Source: an uncultured Paraprevotella sp. (GTDB lineage Bacteria > Bacteroidota > Bacteroidia > Bacteroidales > Bacteroidaceae). Taken from it: DNA of 40,837 bases. Below, in pieces: positions 1 through 8,408 of the stretch (position 1 is the first letter of the stretch; each line of letters opens with the position of its first letter). A program made the position numbers and the translations under genes. The notes below the pieces were generated by a model that did not search any database, was not told where the DNA came from, and worked only from the letters and a program-made list of their open reading frames with translations. The stretch lies in NCBI GenBank assembly GCA_944320765.1, contig CALUIS010000026.1, positions 1 through 40,837 of the forward strand, written 5' to 3'.

Positions 1-106
1 AGTCCCCGTTAGTGTTCCGGAGACGGGTTCTGTCGTACAACTTACTTTATGGTAAAATTTCTCCGGACAGCAGTGATCATTTTTAATTAAAATTGGCTCA
101 CAAGTA
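1..106. other. Non-coding left edge, no gene seen
   Basis: No supportable reading frame lies before the mcrBC promoter. An inverted repeat of 8 bases (TCCGGAGA at 16-23, TCTCCGGA at 60-67) could form a hairpin and may be the transcription end of a gene left of the window, but no T-tract follows it. The DNA becomes AT-rich from about position 76 onward, matching the mcrBC genes. Confidence 0.4.
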
Positions 107-136
107 TTTGATAGTCGTAGAATAATTGTAAATTTG
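107..136 (+). promoter_or_regulatory. Bacteroidales-type promoter of mcrBC
   Basis: TTTG at 107-110 and TAAATTTG at 129-136 are separated by 18 bases, close to the Bacteroides -33/-7 consensus. Transcription would start near 143, leaving a leader of about 12 bases before the ATG at 155. A TTG codon at 134 that would extend the frame lies inside the -7 box, which argues against it as the start. Confidence 0.7.
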
Positions 137-154
137 CACAATAAGGATATAAAC

Positions 155-2212
155 ATGGAAAGAACAGATTTCATTGAAAATAGAGCCGATGTTATCAAAA
201 ACATATATACTCTTTACTCTTATCTCGGAAGTAATTCGGAAGAAGAAAGGGATTGGGCATTGAACAGATTTAAACAAGGCAAATGGTATATAGTTGAACC
301 ATTTGGTAATATGTTGTTTTTTGCTCCAAGCCGTTTTGTCGGGTATAAAAACAATGATATAGCCAAGCATACAGAAAATCATGGAGATGGAACACAAACT
401 AATGAATATTTTCGTAGGAACAGATTGTATAAAATATCAGAGGATGAGTTTTTGAGTAAGCAATTCAAGAATTTTATGCTTTCAATTGGTATTGACAAAG
501 AATCTGCTCAGTTCTTTATCCCTTATAATCAGGAAATATCAGACTTGCAATCTAGCCACAAATGTTATTTCATTTGTCCTACCCATTGCAGTGGACAGAA
601 AGAAGATGCATGGAAAAGTTTTTTTGAGAAAGGAATCATGGCGATAGGATGGAATAATACGGATTATTCTAACTATACTTTGGAAGAAATAACAAAAGAA
701 TATGTGGATGATGCTAAAGCCATTACGGCTTTTACTTTAATAAAGCAAATTAAAGAGGGGGACATTATCTGTTGCACGAATAACGCATACGGACTTTGGG
801 GCATAGGAATAGCGACATCTTCTTACCGATTCAAAGAAAATATCCATAAAGCAGGAGTTGATGATGATGGTGAGGAAGCTTATTACTCCCATTATATTAA
901 TGTTGCATGGATTTGTTTTAAAGAGCAAGGGTTTATACCTACGTCCGACTTGCATATTCATGCTCCAGAAAAAATGTGGCAGCCCTATGGTACACTGACA
1001 CAAAAAGATATACCACAATATATTACTGATTATATACTAAAGGCAAATCATACAAATATGGAAACAACAAATAGGTGCAATGAATATATAGCTTTATTGG
1101 AGGCAAATAAGAATCTTATTCTGACTGGTGCGCCAGGCACAGGAAAAACTTATTTGGCACGTGAGATTGTTACAGCTATGGGAGCGAAATATGAGTTCGT
1201 GCAGTTTCATCCGTCGTATGATTATACAGATTTTGTTGAAGGTTTAAGGCCGACACCGCTCGATAGCAGAGGAAATATAGGATTTGAGCGGAAAGACGGG
1301 GTGCTTAAGGAGTTTTGTAAAAGGGCGATAAAAAGAAATGGAAGCTGTGATTACGCATCAATGCTACAACAATTCAAAAAGGACTTAAGAAACTCAACGA
1401 TAGAACTGAAAAGTTTCAGAAGTGATACGATAATTAAAGTTTCTATTAATGATAATGGAGTCATTTCAGTTCCTGAAAAATCAAATTGGGTCGCTTCTGA
1501 TGATAAAATGATAAATTATTTAAAAACAAGAAAATGTCATCCCAATGATACATATACAAAAACAATCGGAGATTATATTCTTGAAAAATACAAGAAAGAA
1601 GAAGATATCTTGAACTATGTCTTTATCATCGATGAAATAAACCGTGGCGAAATCTCCAAGATATTCGGAGAACTATTCTTCAGTATCGACCCCGGCTATA
1701 GAGGTAAAAGTGGACGGGTTAAAACACAATATCAAAACATGATAACCGATGAGCATGACCCGTTCTATGAAGGCTTTTATGTTCCGGAAAACGTCTATAT
1801 CATCGGGACAATGAATGATATTGACCGGAGTGTGGAAAGTATGGATTTCGCCATGCGCCGCCGCTTTGCATGGAAAGAAATAAAGGCAAACGAGAATACT
1901 GGCATGCTGGATAGTTTTGGAGAATTGAAAGATGAAATTGTAAGCAAGATGAATCGCCTGAACAACGCCATTTGGAACGAAGAAACCAATGAAGGTATTG
2001 AAGGGCTTAGCGCAGCTTATCATATTGGAGGTGCCTACTTCAAAAAAATAGAACTATACGACTATAAAAATAATTTACCGGAAGCTTATCGGCAATTATG
2101 GGAAAACCATTTGCGAGGCGTGCTTTTTGAATACCTGAGAGGGTCATTCAATGCGGCTGATAACCTGAAAAAATTGGAAGAAGTGTATTATTCGGAAGGT
2201 GTATACGAATGA
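155..2212 (+). CDS. mcrB: McrB-like restriction GTPase with N-terminal EVE/PUA-like domain
   Basis: This is the AAA+ motor subunit of a McrBC type IV restriction system, which cleaves DNA carrying modified bases. The protein has 685 residues. About residues 135-280 (from CYFICPTHC to the GDIICC and GLWGIG strands) look like an EVE/PUA-like fold, the class used by McrB relatives to read modified cytosine. The AAA+ core follows: Walker A GAPGTGKT at about 325-332, Walker B FIIDEIN with D493-E494, the stretch NRGEISKIFGELF, and GTMNDIDRS at 551-559, which corresponds to the McrB-type sensor/GTPase motif. An arginine-rich MRRRF follows. The downstream mcrC overlaps it by four bases. Codon use is AT-rich compared with the genes from 3894 onward, suggesting horizontal acquisition. 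The AAA+ assignment is firm; the N-terminal fold is inferred from pattern only. Confidence 0.88.
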   Translation: MERTDFIENRADVIKNIYTLYSYLGSNSEEERDWALNRFKQGKWYIVEPFGNMLFFAPSRFVGYKNNDIAKHTENHGDGTQTNEYFRRNRLYKISEDEFLSKQFKNFMLSIGIDKESAQFFIPYNQEISDLQSSHKCYFICPTHCSGQKEDAWKSFFEKGIMAIGWNNTDYSNYTLEEITKEYVDDAKAITAFTLIKQIKEGDIICCTNNAYGLWGIGIATSSYRFKENIHKAGVDDDGEEAYYSHYINVAWICFKEQGFIPTSDLHIHAPEKMWQPYGTLTQKDIPQYITDYILKANHTNMETTNRCNEYIALLEANKNLILTGAPGTGKTYLAREIVTAMGAKYEFVQFHPSYDYTDFVEGLRPTPLDSRGNIGFERKDGVLKEFCKRAIKRNGSCDYASMLQQFKKDLRNSTIELKSFRSDTIIKVSINDNGVISVPEKSNWVASDDKMINYLKTRKCHPNDTYTKTIGDYILEKYKKEEDILNYVFIIDEINRGEISKIFGELFFSIDPGYRGKSGRVKTQYQNMITDEHDPFYEGFYVPENVYIIGTMNDIDRSVESMDFAMRRRFAWKEIKANENTGMLDSFGELKDEIVSKMNRLNNAIWNEETNEGIEGLSAAYHIGGAYFKKIELYDYKNNLPEAYRQLWENHLRGVLFEYLRGSFNAADNLKKLEEVYYSEGVYE

Positions 2213-3543
2213 TGGAGTGGAAAGACAATAGCGAACATCTTCTGACGGAGAATGTGGAAAGGTTGTTGCCTTTTGCCAACACTCCGGTTTCTTCTTTGGT
2301 GGACGACAAGGGAAAGCCTTTGCTCGTTTTCCCTTTATCCTTTCAGGAGTGTGAAGACTGCATAGGCAAGCAACACCTGTTTGACATTGCACCTAAAGAA
2401 AACCGCTATGTGGTGAAAACAGGCAATTTAGCAGGATTCATTGGTCTGAATGATATGTACATAACTATCCGCTCACGGTTCGGGACGGAGAACGGTGATG
2501 ACTATTTCCTGCATTATATGTTGAAAAAGGTCTTATCCGTCAATCTGTTCAATCTGAAGCATACGGCTACAGACGAGCAGGTGTTTGATTTCCTGCTGCA
2601 TCTGTTTCCCTATTTCCTGAATAAAGCGTTGGTGCAAGGTCTTTACAAGGAGTATCGGCGAAACGAATATAACGACTGCAACCTTAGAGGCACGATTGAC
2701 ATCAGTCGGCATATCAAGTGCAATGTGCCCTTCAACGGGCGTGTGGCATACCGCACGAGGGAATTCAGTTATGACAATCATGTGACCCAACTGATACGTC
2801 ATACGGTAGAATATATTCGCACTAAACGGTTGGGCGAAATGGTATTACACACAAACGTAGATACGCAAGAAAATGTTTTCCAAATCGTTTCGGCTACCTC
2901 AACGTATCAGAAACAAGACAGGCTGCAGGTTATCAAAAGCAATTTGAGACCTGTTGTCCACCCCTACTATACACAATATGTACCTTTACAAAAGCTTTGC
3001 TTGAAAATACTAAGCCATGAACGATTAAGATACGGACAAAACAAGGATGAAATTTATGGCATTCTGTTTGATGTATCATGGCTTTGGGAAGAGTATTTAA
3101 ACACATTGCTTGTTCCGTTAGGATTCAAGCATCCGAATAACAGGCAGAATACTGGAGGTGTTTGGTTGGGATATAGTCTGATAGAGAATAAGAGAAGAAA
3201 CGCTTTTTTGCGTTATCCTGATTTTTATGACAAAAAAAGAAGCATCATCTTAGATGCCAAATACAAGAGCCAGATTGATTATGTTGCCGATGTAAACCAA
3301 GTCATTACTTACTTATATCGAATGAAAGGGCGTATCGGTATGTTTGTCCATCCGACAACGGATAAAAATGGACTGAAATCATATAGCTTGCGAGGATATG
3401 GTGATGATAGCGATGCTCGTCTGATTGAATATCAGTTTCATATTCCAACAGAAGTTTCAAGCTATGAAGATTTTGAATGGAATATAAGGCTTTCTGAAAC
3501 AGCATTAAAAGAGCAAATAGAAATTTTCCATCCTCTTTTGTAG
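2209..3543 (+). CDS. mcrC: McrC-family nuclease subunit
   Basis: McrC supplies the PD-(D/E)xK endonuclease that is activated by the McrB ring. The 444-residue protein has a nuclease signature near its C-terminus: YPDFYD with D338, then ILDAKYKS with D349 and K351, the D...D-A-K arrangement typical of McrC (PF10117). The N-terminal half has the mixed strand/helix character of McrC proteins. The ATG at 2209 overlaps the mcrB stop as ATGA, indicating translational coupling; a second ATG directly follows and could also serve. The gene is AT-rich like mcrB, and together they form a complete two-gene cassette with no companion methylase in view, as expected for a modification-dependent (type IV) system. 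Confidence 0.88.
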   Translation: MMEWKDNSEHLLTENVERLLPFANTPVSSLVDDKGKPLLVFPLSFQECEDCIGKQHLFDIAPKENRYVVKTGNLAGFIGLNDMYITIRSRFGTENGDDYFLHYMLKKVLSVNLFNLKHTATDEQVFDFLLHLFPYFLNKALVQGLYKEYRRNEYNDCNLRGTIDISRHIKCNVPFNGRVAYRTREFSYDNHVTQLIRHTVEYIRTKRLGEMVLHTNVDTQENVFQIVSATSTYQKQDRLQVIKSNLRPVVHPYYTQYVPLQKLCLKILSHERLRYGQNKDEIYGILFDVSWLWEEYLNTLLVPLGFKHPNNRQNTGGVWLGYSLIENKRRNAFLRYPDFYDKKRSIILDAKYKSQIDYVADVNQVITYLYRMKGRIGMFVHPTTDKNGLKSYSLRGYGDDSDARLIEYQFHIPTEVSSYEDFEWNIRLSETALKEQIEIFHPLL

Positions 3544-3550
3544 CTCGTTT

Positions 3551-3581
3551 TTTGAGATTTTAGAAGATTATACTAATTTTG
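3551..3581 (+). promoter_or_regulatory. Strong consensus promoter with no clear gene
   Basis: TTTG at 3551-3554 and TAATTTTG at 3574-3581, separated by 19 bases, make an excellent Bacteroidales promoter. Transcription would begin near 3588. The only reading frame nearby is a 43-codon frame at 3614-3745, so this promoter may belong to a small RNA, a small protein, or a gene that has been deleted. Confidence 0.6.
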
Positions 3582-3613
3582 CATCCACAAGAGTTACCTA
3601 AACAAGCAAAGCA

Positions 3614-3745
3614 ATGCAGACTACGGCAATTAGGACGGTTGCCAACTCATTACCCGAAAAAGGGGTAATTCTTCTAACTCTTTTGATTTCAGATAGGTAT
3701 ATTCTTTTTGCAGAATTATGGAATTTTTTTGTGCGACAACGGTAA
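3614..3745 (+). CDS. Possible small protein or gene remnant (43 aa)
   Basis: An ATG frame of 43 codons begins 33 bases after a consensus -7 box. Its start, MQTTAIRTVANSLPEKG, has the look of the N-terminus of a short Bacteroidales antitoxin-like protein, but the remainder (rich in L, F, W) shows no recognisable motif and may be out-of-frame read-through of a decayed gene. I do not recognise the product. The rest of the 350-base gap (3544-3893) contains only the two promoters flanking this frame and AT-rich sequence. Confidence 0.25.
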   Translation: MQTTAIRTVANSLPEKGVILLTLLISDRYILFAELWNFFVRQR

Positions 3746-3867
3746 AACGGACATTTATTTTTGCCGGAAGAACAATTTTCTCTTTATTTGATGGTGTGAT
3801 ATTCCAAAAATCTTTCGAAGTTGGCGATTTTATCCGGGATTTCCAAACCTTGAAAGGAATATAATCG

Positions 3868-3875
3868 TATCTTTG
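3868..3875 (+). promoter_or_regulatory. -7 box for the DUF4375 gene
   Basis: TATCTTTG fits TAnnTTTG and lies 18 bases before the ATG at 3894. No good TTTG is present at the usual distance; the closest is a TTG only 15 bases upstream. A TTG codon at 3873 that extends the reading frame lies inside this box and is rejected as a start. Confidence 0.5.
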
Positions 3876-3893
3876 CAAACTAAGAATCAAGGT

Positions 3894-4409
3894 ATGGAAC
3901 AAAAAGCGATAACAATCAGCGACGCCCGGCTGCGCGAGGCGGCGGGACAAGGGATGGACGAGTTCCTGCAGGTCTTCATCGACCGTTATAAGGAAGTCAT
4001 CGGCGGGGAACTGAACGCGGAGAACATGGGAATGCTCAACGGCGAGCAGATTTCGTTGCTGGCGTACTCCATCTTCCGGGAGGAGGTGATGGACGGCGGC
4101 TTCATCCAATTGATTTACAACGGTTACGGGCCGTTTATCTTCGACAACCCCTTCGCCAAGGCCATGCGGCTGATGGGGGCGCATGACTTTTCCAAACTGG
4201 TGTATAAAGGTAAAAAGTATTATGACAAGTATAAGGACGAGCTGACCCGGGAGCGTTCGGACGAAGATTTTATGGCCATGTTCGAGGCTTACCCCAAGTT
4301 TGACGAACTGGATGACAAGTTCGTGGAGATGGAAGAAGAGGTGACGGAGACGTTGGCCCGTTATGTGGACGAACATCTCGAACAGTTCGCCGAGATTGTG
4401 AAGGAATAA
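3894..4409 (+). CDS. DUF4375 (DMP19-like) domain protein
   Basis: A 171-residue soluble protein with no signal peptide. The central stretch with FREEVMDGGF, then IYNGYG, and a following helix ending in MRLMGAHD resembles the DMP19/DUF4375 family, in which an N-G-G-F-like turn is followed by a short aromatic strand. DMP19 of Neisseria is reported as a DNA mimic, but the function of bacterial relatives is generally unknown and I do not transfer it. The C-terminal third is strongly acidic (runs such as VEMEEEVTE). The gene lies six bases before smpB and may be co-transcribed with it. GC content rises sharply here relative to mcrBC. Confidence 0.65.
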   Translation: MEQKAITISDARLREAAGQGMDEFLQVFIDRYKEVIGGELNAENMGMLNGEQISLLAYSIFREEVMDGGFIQLIYNGYGPFIFDNPFAKAMRLMGAHDFSKLVYKGKKYYDKYKDELTRERSDEDFMAMFEAYPKFDELDDKFVEMEEEVTETLARYVDEHLEQFAEIVKE

Positions 4410-4415
4410 AGAGAA

Positions 4416-4886
4416 ATGGCAGAAAAGAAGAACAAGACCAGAGCGGTCAATATCAAAAACAAGCGGGCGTCGTTCGACTTCCTGCTGTTGGACAAATACA
4501 CGGCCGGCATCGTGCTGACCGGTACGGAAATCAAGTCCATCCGGGCGGGCAAGGCCAGCTTGGTGGACACGTTCTGTTTTATCCACAACGGAGAGGTGTG
4601 GGTGAAGAACATGTATGTGGCGGAATACGCTTACGGGTCGTACAACAACCATTCGGCCCGCCGCGACCGCAAGCTGTTGCTCAACAAGAGCGAAATCCGC
4701 AAGCTGCAGCAGGAAACGAAAGCCCCCGGTTTCTCCATCGTGCCGACTTCGTTGTTCATTGACGAGAACGGGCGGGCCAAGCTGGACATCTACTTATGCC
4801 GGGGCAAGAAGGAGTACGACAAGCGGCAGACATTGAAGGAGAAGGAAGACCGGCGCGAGATGGACCGGCAAATCAAACGGTATTAG
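4416..4886 (+). CDS. smpB: SsrA-binding protein SmpB
   Basis: SmpB binds tmRNA and delivers it to stalled ribosomes for trans-translation. The 156-residue protein has the family hallmarks: the start [34 protein letters not shown], then [16 protein letters not shown], the beta-barrel strand [16 protein letters not shown] and a basic C-terminal tail ending [10 protein letters not shown] that enters the decoding centre. Length is normal. It starts six bases after the DUF4375 stop and is followed after 11 bases by metH. No ssrA gene is visible in this window. Confidence 0.97.
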   Translation: MAEKKNKTRAVNIKNKRASFDFLLLDKYTAGIVLTGTEIKSIRAGKASLVDTFCFIHNGEVWVKNMYVAEYAYGSYNNHSARRDRKLLLNKSEIRKLQQETKAPGFSIVPTSLFIDENGRAKLDIYLCRGKKEYDKRQTLKEKEDRREMDRQIKRY

Positions 4887-4897
4887 TGCTTTTAGGA

Positions 4898-7654
4898 ATG
4901 ACATTAGAGGACGCTATCAAGGACAGGATACTGGTGCTGGACGGAGCGATGGGCACCATGATACAGCGTTACGGCTTGTCGGAAGCCGACTTTCGCGGGG
5001 AACGGTTCAAGGACCTGCCGGGACTGATGGCCGGCAACAACGACCTGTTGTGCCTGACCCGTCCCGATGTGGTGCAGGACATCCACCGCAAATATCTTCA
5101 GGCGGGTGCGGACATCATCGAGACCAACACGTTCAATGCGCAGCGCGTTTCCATGGCCGATTACCACACGGAGGCTTATTGCCGCGAAATCAATCTGGCG
5201 GCGGCCCGCATGGCCCGTGCGCTGGCGGATGAGTTTACAGATTTGACATCGGACAAGCCCCGTTTCGTGGCCGGTTCGGTGGGACCTACCAACAAGACCT
5301 GCTCCATGAGTCCGGATGTGAACAATCCGGCTTTCCGCGCCTTGACGTTCGATGAGCTGGCAGCGGCTTATCGGGAGCAGATGGAGGCCTTGCTGGAAGG
5401 GGGCGTGGACGCGTTGCTGATAGAGACCGTCTTTGACACGCTGAACGCCAAGGCCGCCCTTTATGCGGCGGAGGAAACCATGCGGACAGTGGGGCGGCGG
5501 ATACCGCTGATGTTGTCCGTCACCGTGTCGGACAAGAGCGGACGCACGCTGTCCGGGCAGACGTTGGAGGCCTTTCTGGCATCGGTGTCCCATGCCGACA
5601 TCTTCTCATTGGGCTTGAACTGCTCTTTCGGGGCGCGTGATCTGGTTTCCTTTGTGGAGACCTTGGCGCACCGTTCACCTTATTATATATCCGTCTATCC
5701 GAATGCCGGCCTGCCCAACAGTATGGGGCAGTACGACCAGACCCCCGACCAGATGGCCGAGGAAATGAAGTGCTTTGTGGAGGAAGGTTGGGTGAACATC
5801 ATCGGCGGCTGTTGCGGCACGACGGACGAGTATATCGCCCGTTTCCCGGAATTGGCCGCGAAAGGCCGTCCGCACACTCCGGTGGAGAAGCCGGAAAGAT
5901 TGTGCCTGAGCGGGCTGGAACTGTTCGAGCTGACACCGGAGATCCGCTTCGTGAATGTAGGGGAGCGTTGCAATGTGGCCGGTTCGCGCAAGTTCCTGCG
6001 GCTCATCAAAGAAAAAAGCTATGACGAGGCACTGGACATCGCCCGCAAGCAGGTGGAGGACGGCGCGATGGTCATCGACATCAATATGGATGACGGTTTG
6101 TTGGACACCCGTGAGGAGATGGTGAACTTCCTCAACCTGCTGGCTTCGGAGCCGGAAATCTCCCGTGTGCCGGTCATGATAGACTCCTCCAAGTGGGAGG
6201 TGGTTGAGGCCGGGCTGAAGTGCGTGCAGGGCAAGGGCATCGTCAACTCCATTTCATTGAAAGAAGGCGAGGAGGTATTTCTGGCTCATGCCCGCGAAGT
6301 GAGACGCCTTGGAGCGGCGGTCATCGTGATGGCCTTTGACGAACACGGGCAGGCCGATACTTACGAGCGCAAGATAGAAGTCTGTTCGCGGGCCTATCGC
6401 CTGCTGGTGGACCGGGTGGGCTTCAATCCTCATGACATTATTTTCGATCCCAATGTGCTGGCCATCGCCACCGGCATGGAGGAGCATGACCGTTATGCGG
6501 TGGACTTTATCCGTGCCACGGCTTGGATTCGGCAAAACCTTCCGGGAGCGCATGTGAGCGGCGGGGTGAGCAACCTGTCGTTCTCTTTCCGGGGCAACAA
6601 TTACATCCGCGAGGCCATGCACGCCGTGTTCCTTTATCATGCCTGCGGGGCGGGGATGGACATGGGAATTGTCAATCCGGCGGCAGGCGTGATGTATGCC
6701 GACATTCCGGCGGATGTGTTGGAGACGGTGGAGGATGTGGTCCTGAACCGTCGTCCCGGTGCGGCGGAACGGCTGATAACGTTGGCCGACCGTCTGAAGG
6801 CTGAGTCGGATGCGGTGAAAGCCGGCGGGAAGCCGGAGGCGGCGAAAGCAGATGTCTGGCGGAACGGTAGTGTGGACGAGCGTCTGCAATATGCTTTGGT
6901 GAAAGGGATTGACACCTATCTGCAGGCGGACCTGGACGAGGCCGCCGGTCTTTATCCCCACGCTGTGGACCTGATAGAAGGTCCGCTGATGCGGGGAATG
7001 AACACGGTGGGCGAACTGTTCGGGGCCGGAAAGATGTTCCTGCCCCAGGTGGTGAAGACCGCCCGTACGATGAAGAAAGCCGTGAGCATCCTGCAGCCTC
7101 GTATCGAGGCGGAGAAAAGGGAAGGCACGTCAAGGGCCGGACTGGCATTGGTGGCCACGGTGAAAGGTGACGTGCACGACATCGGTAAGAACATCGTGTC
7201 GGTGGTCATGGCGTGCAACGGATATGAGATTGTCGATTTGGGCGTGATGGTGCCGGCGGAGGAGATTGTGGCGAAAGCCTTGGAGCTGCATCCTGACCTG
7301 ATCGGGTTGAGCGGCCTGATTACGCCCAGCCTGGAGGAAATGGTGCATGTGGTCGCGGAATTGCGGCGGGCCGGAGTGTCTGTCCCTGTCATGATTGGCG
7401 GGGCCACGACCAGCCGTCTGCATACGGCCTTGAAAATCGCTCCGGCGTATGACGGCCCGGTCATCTGGATGAAGGATGCCTCGCAGAACGCGTTGACGGT
7501 GGCCCGCTTCCTGAACCCGGCTACGCGGGAAGAGGCTGTGGCCGGACTGAAGGCGGAGCAGCAGGCGTTGCGCGAGCATGTCGGCGGGCAGAAGACAGAG
7601 GCAAGACCGCTGGATGAGGCGAGGAAGAACCGGCTGAACCTTTTTGAATCATAG
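4898..7654 (+). CDS. metH: Cobalamin-dependent methionine synthase, lacking the reactivation domain
   Basis: MetH transfers a methyl group from methyltetrahydrofolate to homocysteine through cobalamin. The ATG at 4898 is chosen because the longer frame (to 4796) would lie inside smpB; TTTAGGA precedes it. In 918 residues the order is: homocysteine domain with zinc ligands C242, C305 and C306 (GLNCSFG, GGCCGTT); pterin domain from about 350 (FVNVGERCNVAGSRKF to NLSFSFRGNN); helical cap; and B12 domain with GDVHDIGKN, where D758-x-H760-x-x-G763 holds the lower axial ligand. These positions match the E. coli enzyme closely. The protein stops at the end of the B12 domain, so the AdoMet-dependent reactivation domain of the approximately 1227-residue E. 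coli enzyme is absent. The frame ends cleanly with no remnant downstream, so this is not a recent frameshift. Reactivation may depend on a protein encoded elsewhere. Confidence 0.95.
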   Translation: MTLEDAIKDRILVLDGAMGTMIQRYGLSEADFRGERFKDLPGLMAGNNDLLCLTRPDVVQDIHRKYLQAGADIIETNTFNAQRVSMADYHTEAYCREINLAAARMARALADEFTDLTSDKPRFVAGSVGPTNKTCSMSPDVNNPAFRALTFDELAAAYREQMEALLEGGVDALLIETVFDTLNAKAALYAAEETMRTVGRRIPLMLSVTVSDKSGRTLSGQTLEAFLASVSHADIFSLGLNCSFGARDLVSFVETLAHRSPYYISVYPNAGLPNSMGQYDQTPDQMAEEMKCFVEEGWVNIIGGCCGTTDEYIARFPELAAKGRPHTPVEKPERLCLSGLELFELTPEIRFVNVGERCNVAGSRKFLRLIKEKSYDEALDIARKQVEDGAMVIDINMDDGLLDTREEMVNFLNLLASEPEISRVPVMIDSSKWEVVEAGLKCVQGKGIVNSISLKEGEEVFLAHAREVRRLGAAVIVMAFDEHGQADTYERKIEVCSRAYRLLVDRVGFNPHDIIFDPNVLAIATGMEEHDRYAVDFIRATAWIRQNLPGAHVSGGVSNLSFSFRGNNYIREAMHAVFLYHACGAGMDMGIVNPAAGVMYADIPADVLETVEDVVLNRRPGAAERLITLADRLKAESDAVKAGGKPEAAKADVWRNGSVDERLQYALVKGIDTYLQADLDEAAGLYPHAVDLIEGPLMRGMNTVGELFGAGKMFLPQVVKTARTMKKAVSILQPRIEAEKREGTSRAGLALVATVKGDVHDIGKNIVSVVMACNGYEIVDLGVMVPAEEIVAKALELHPDLIGLSGLITPSLEEMVHVVAELRRAGVSVPVMIGGATTSRLHTALKIAPAYDGPVIWMKDASQNALTVARFLNPATREEAVAGLKAEQQALREHVGGQKTEARPLDEARKNRLNLFES

Positions 7655-7668
7655 CAAAGTCGTTGGAG

Positions 7669-8316
7669 ATGGAAACCTATAGAAGTTACGTTTTTGATTT
7701 TGACTACACCTTGGTGGATTCTTCGCGGGGGATTGTGACGTGCTTCCGGCATGTGCTGGACCGTCACGGATATGCCGACGTGACAGAAATGGCCATCAAG
7801 CGTACCATCGGGAAGACTTTGGAACAGTCTTTCTCTATCCTGACCGGAATTGCGGACGGAGAAACATTGGCGGCCTACAAGCGCGAATACGTGAAGGAGG
7901 CTGACACCTACATGACGGCCAACACCGTCCTTTTTCCCGAGACGGTGGAGGTGTTGCGTGCGTTGAAGGCCGCAGGGGCCACGTTGGGAATCGTGTCCAC
8001 CAAATACCGCTACCGTATTCTGGATTTGCTGGATCAGCGCGGACAGACGGGACTGGTGGACTTCATCGTGGGAGGAGAGGATGTGCAAGCCCCGAAGCCT
8101 GCTCCGGAAGGACTGCTGAAAGCGATGGGCTGTTCCGGTTGCCGGAAAGAAGAGACACTCTACATCGGCGACAGCGTGGTGGATGCCGAGACGGCCCAAG
8201 CCGCGGGAGTGGATTTCGCCGGTGTGCTGCATGGGATGACGACCCGGGAGGAGCTGGCAGCCTATCCCTATGTCTGTATCATGGATGATCTTCGCAGGCT
8301 TTTGCCGGACATGTAA
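7669..8316 (+). CDS. HAD-superfamily phosphatase (phosphoglycolate phosphatase-like)
   Basis: A 215-residue HAD hydrolase. Motif I is DFDYT with nucleophile D10 and acid D12; motif II is the IVSTK strand; a lysine of motif III lies near APKPAPEG; motif IV is YIGDSVVDAE. The helical C1 cap between motifs I and II places it with the Gph/PGP and beta-phosphoglucomutase-like group, acting on small phosphorylated metabolites, though the substrate cannot be read from sequence. It starts 14 bases after metH and probably shares its transcript. A TTG at 7663 would add two residues; ATG 7669 is preferred, although GGAG lies almost against it. Confidence 0.85.
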   Translation: METYRSYVFDFDYTLVDSSRGIVTCFRHVLDRHGYADVTEMAIKRTIGKTLEQSFSILTGIADGETLAAYKREYVKEADTYMTANTVLFPETVEVLRALKAAGATLGIVSTKYRYRILDLLDQRGQTGLVDFIVGGEDVQAPKPAPEGLLKAMGCSGCRKEETLYIGDSVVDAETAQAAGVDFAGVLHGMTTREELAAYPYVCIMDDLRRLLPDM

Positions 8317-8346
8317 GCTATAATTTTCAAGAGCAAGGATAAAGGA

Positions 8347-8379
8347 AGCCGCAAGTTCCTGTATGGGAAACTTGCGGCT
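8347..8379. terminator. Bidirectional terminator hairpin
   Basis: AGCCGCAAGTT at 8347-8357 pairs with AACTTGCGGCT at 8369-8379, an 11-bp stem with a short loop (extendable by GG/CC with a bulge). It sits between the convergent HAD phosphatase gene and ribH and can serve both. T-tracts are weak on either side. Confidence 0.65.
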
Positions 8380-8408
8380 GATTGTAGATGTTTGTTGTGG
8401 TATTGACC

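Noticed and set aside
16..67. Inverted repeat TCCGGAGA / TCTCCGGA considered as an invertible site
   Set aside because: Only eight bases per arm and no promoter between them; more likely a chance hairpin or the end of an upstream gene.
134..154. TTG start that would extend the mcrB frame by seven codons
   Set aside because: The TTG is part of the -7 promoter box at 129-136, so it would not be in the transcript. The same reasoning excludes TTG 3873 and TTG 9758.
3630..4652. 340-codon minus-strand frame across DUF4375 and smpB
   Set aside because: Overlaps two well-supported plus-strand genes; its translated sequence looks like antisense of coding DNA.
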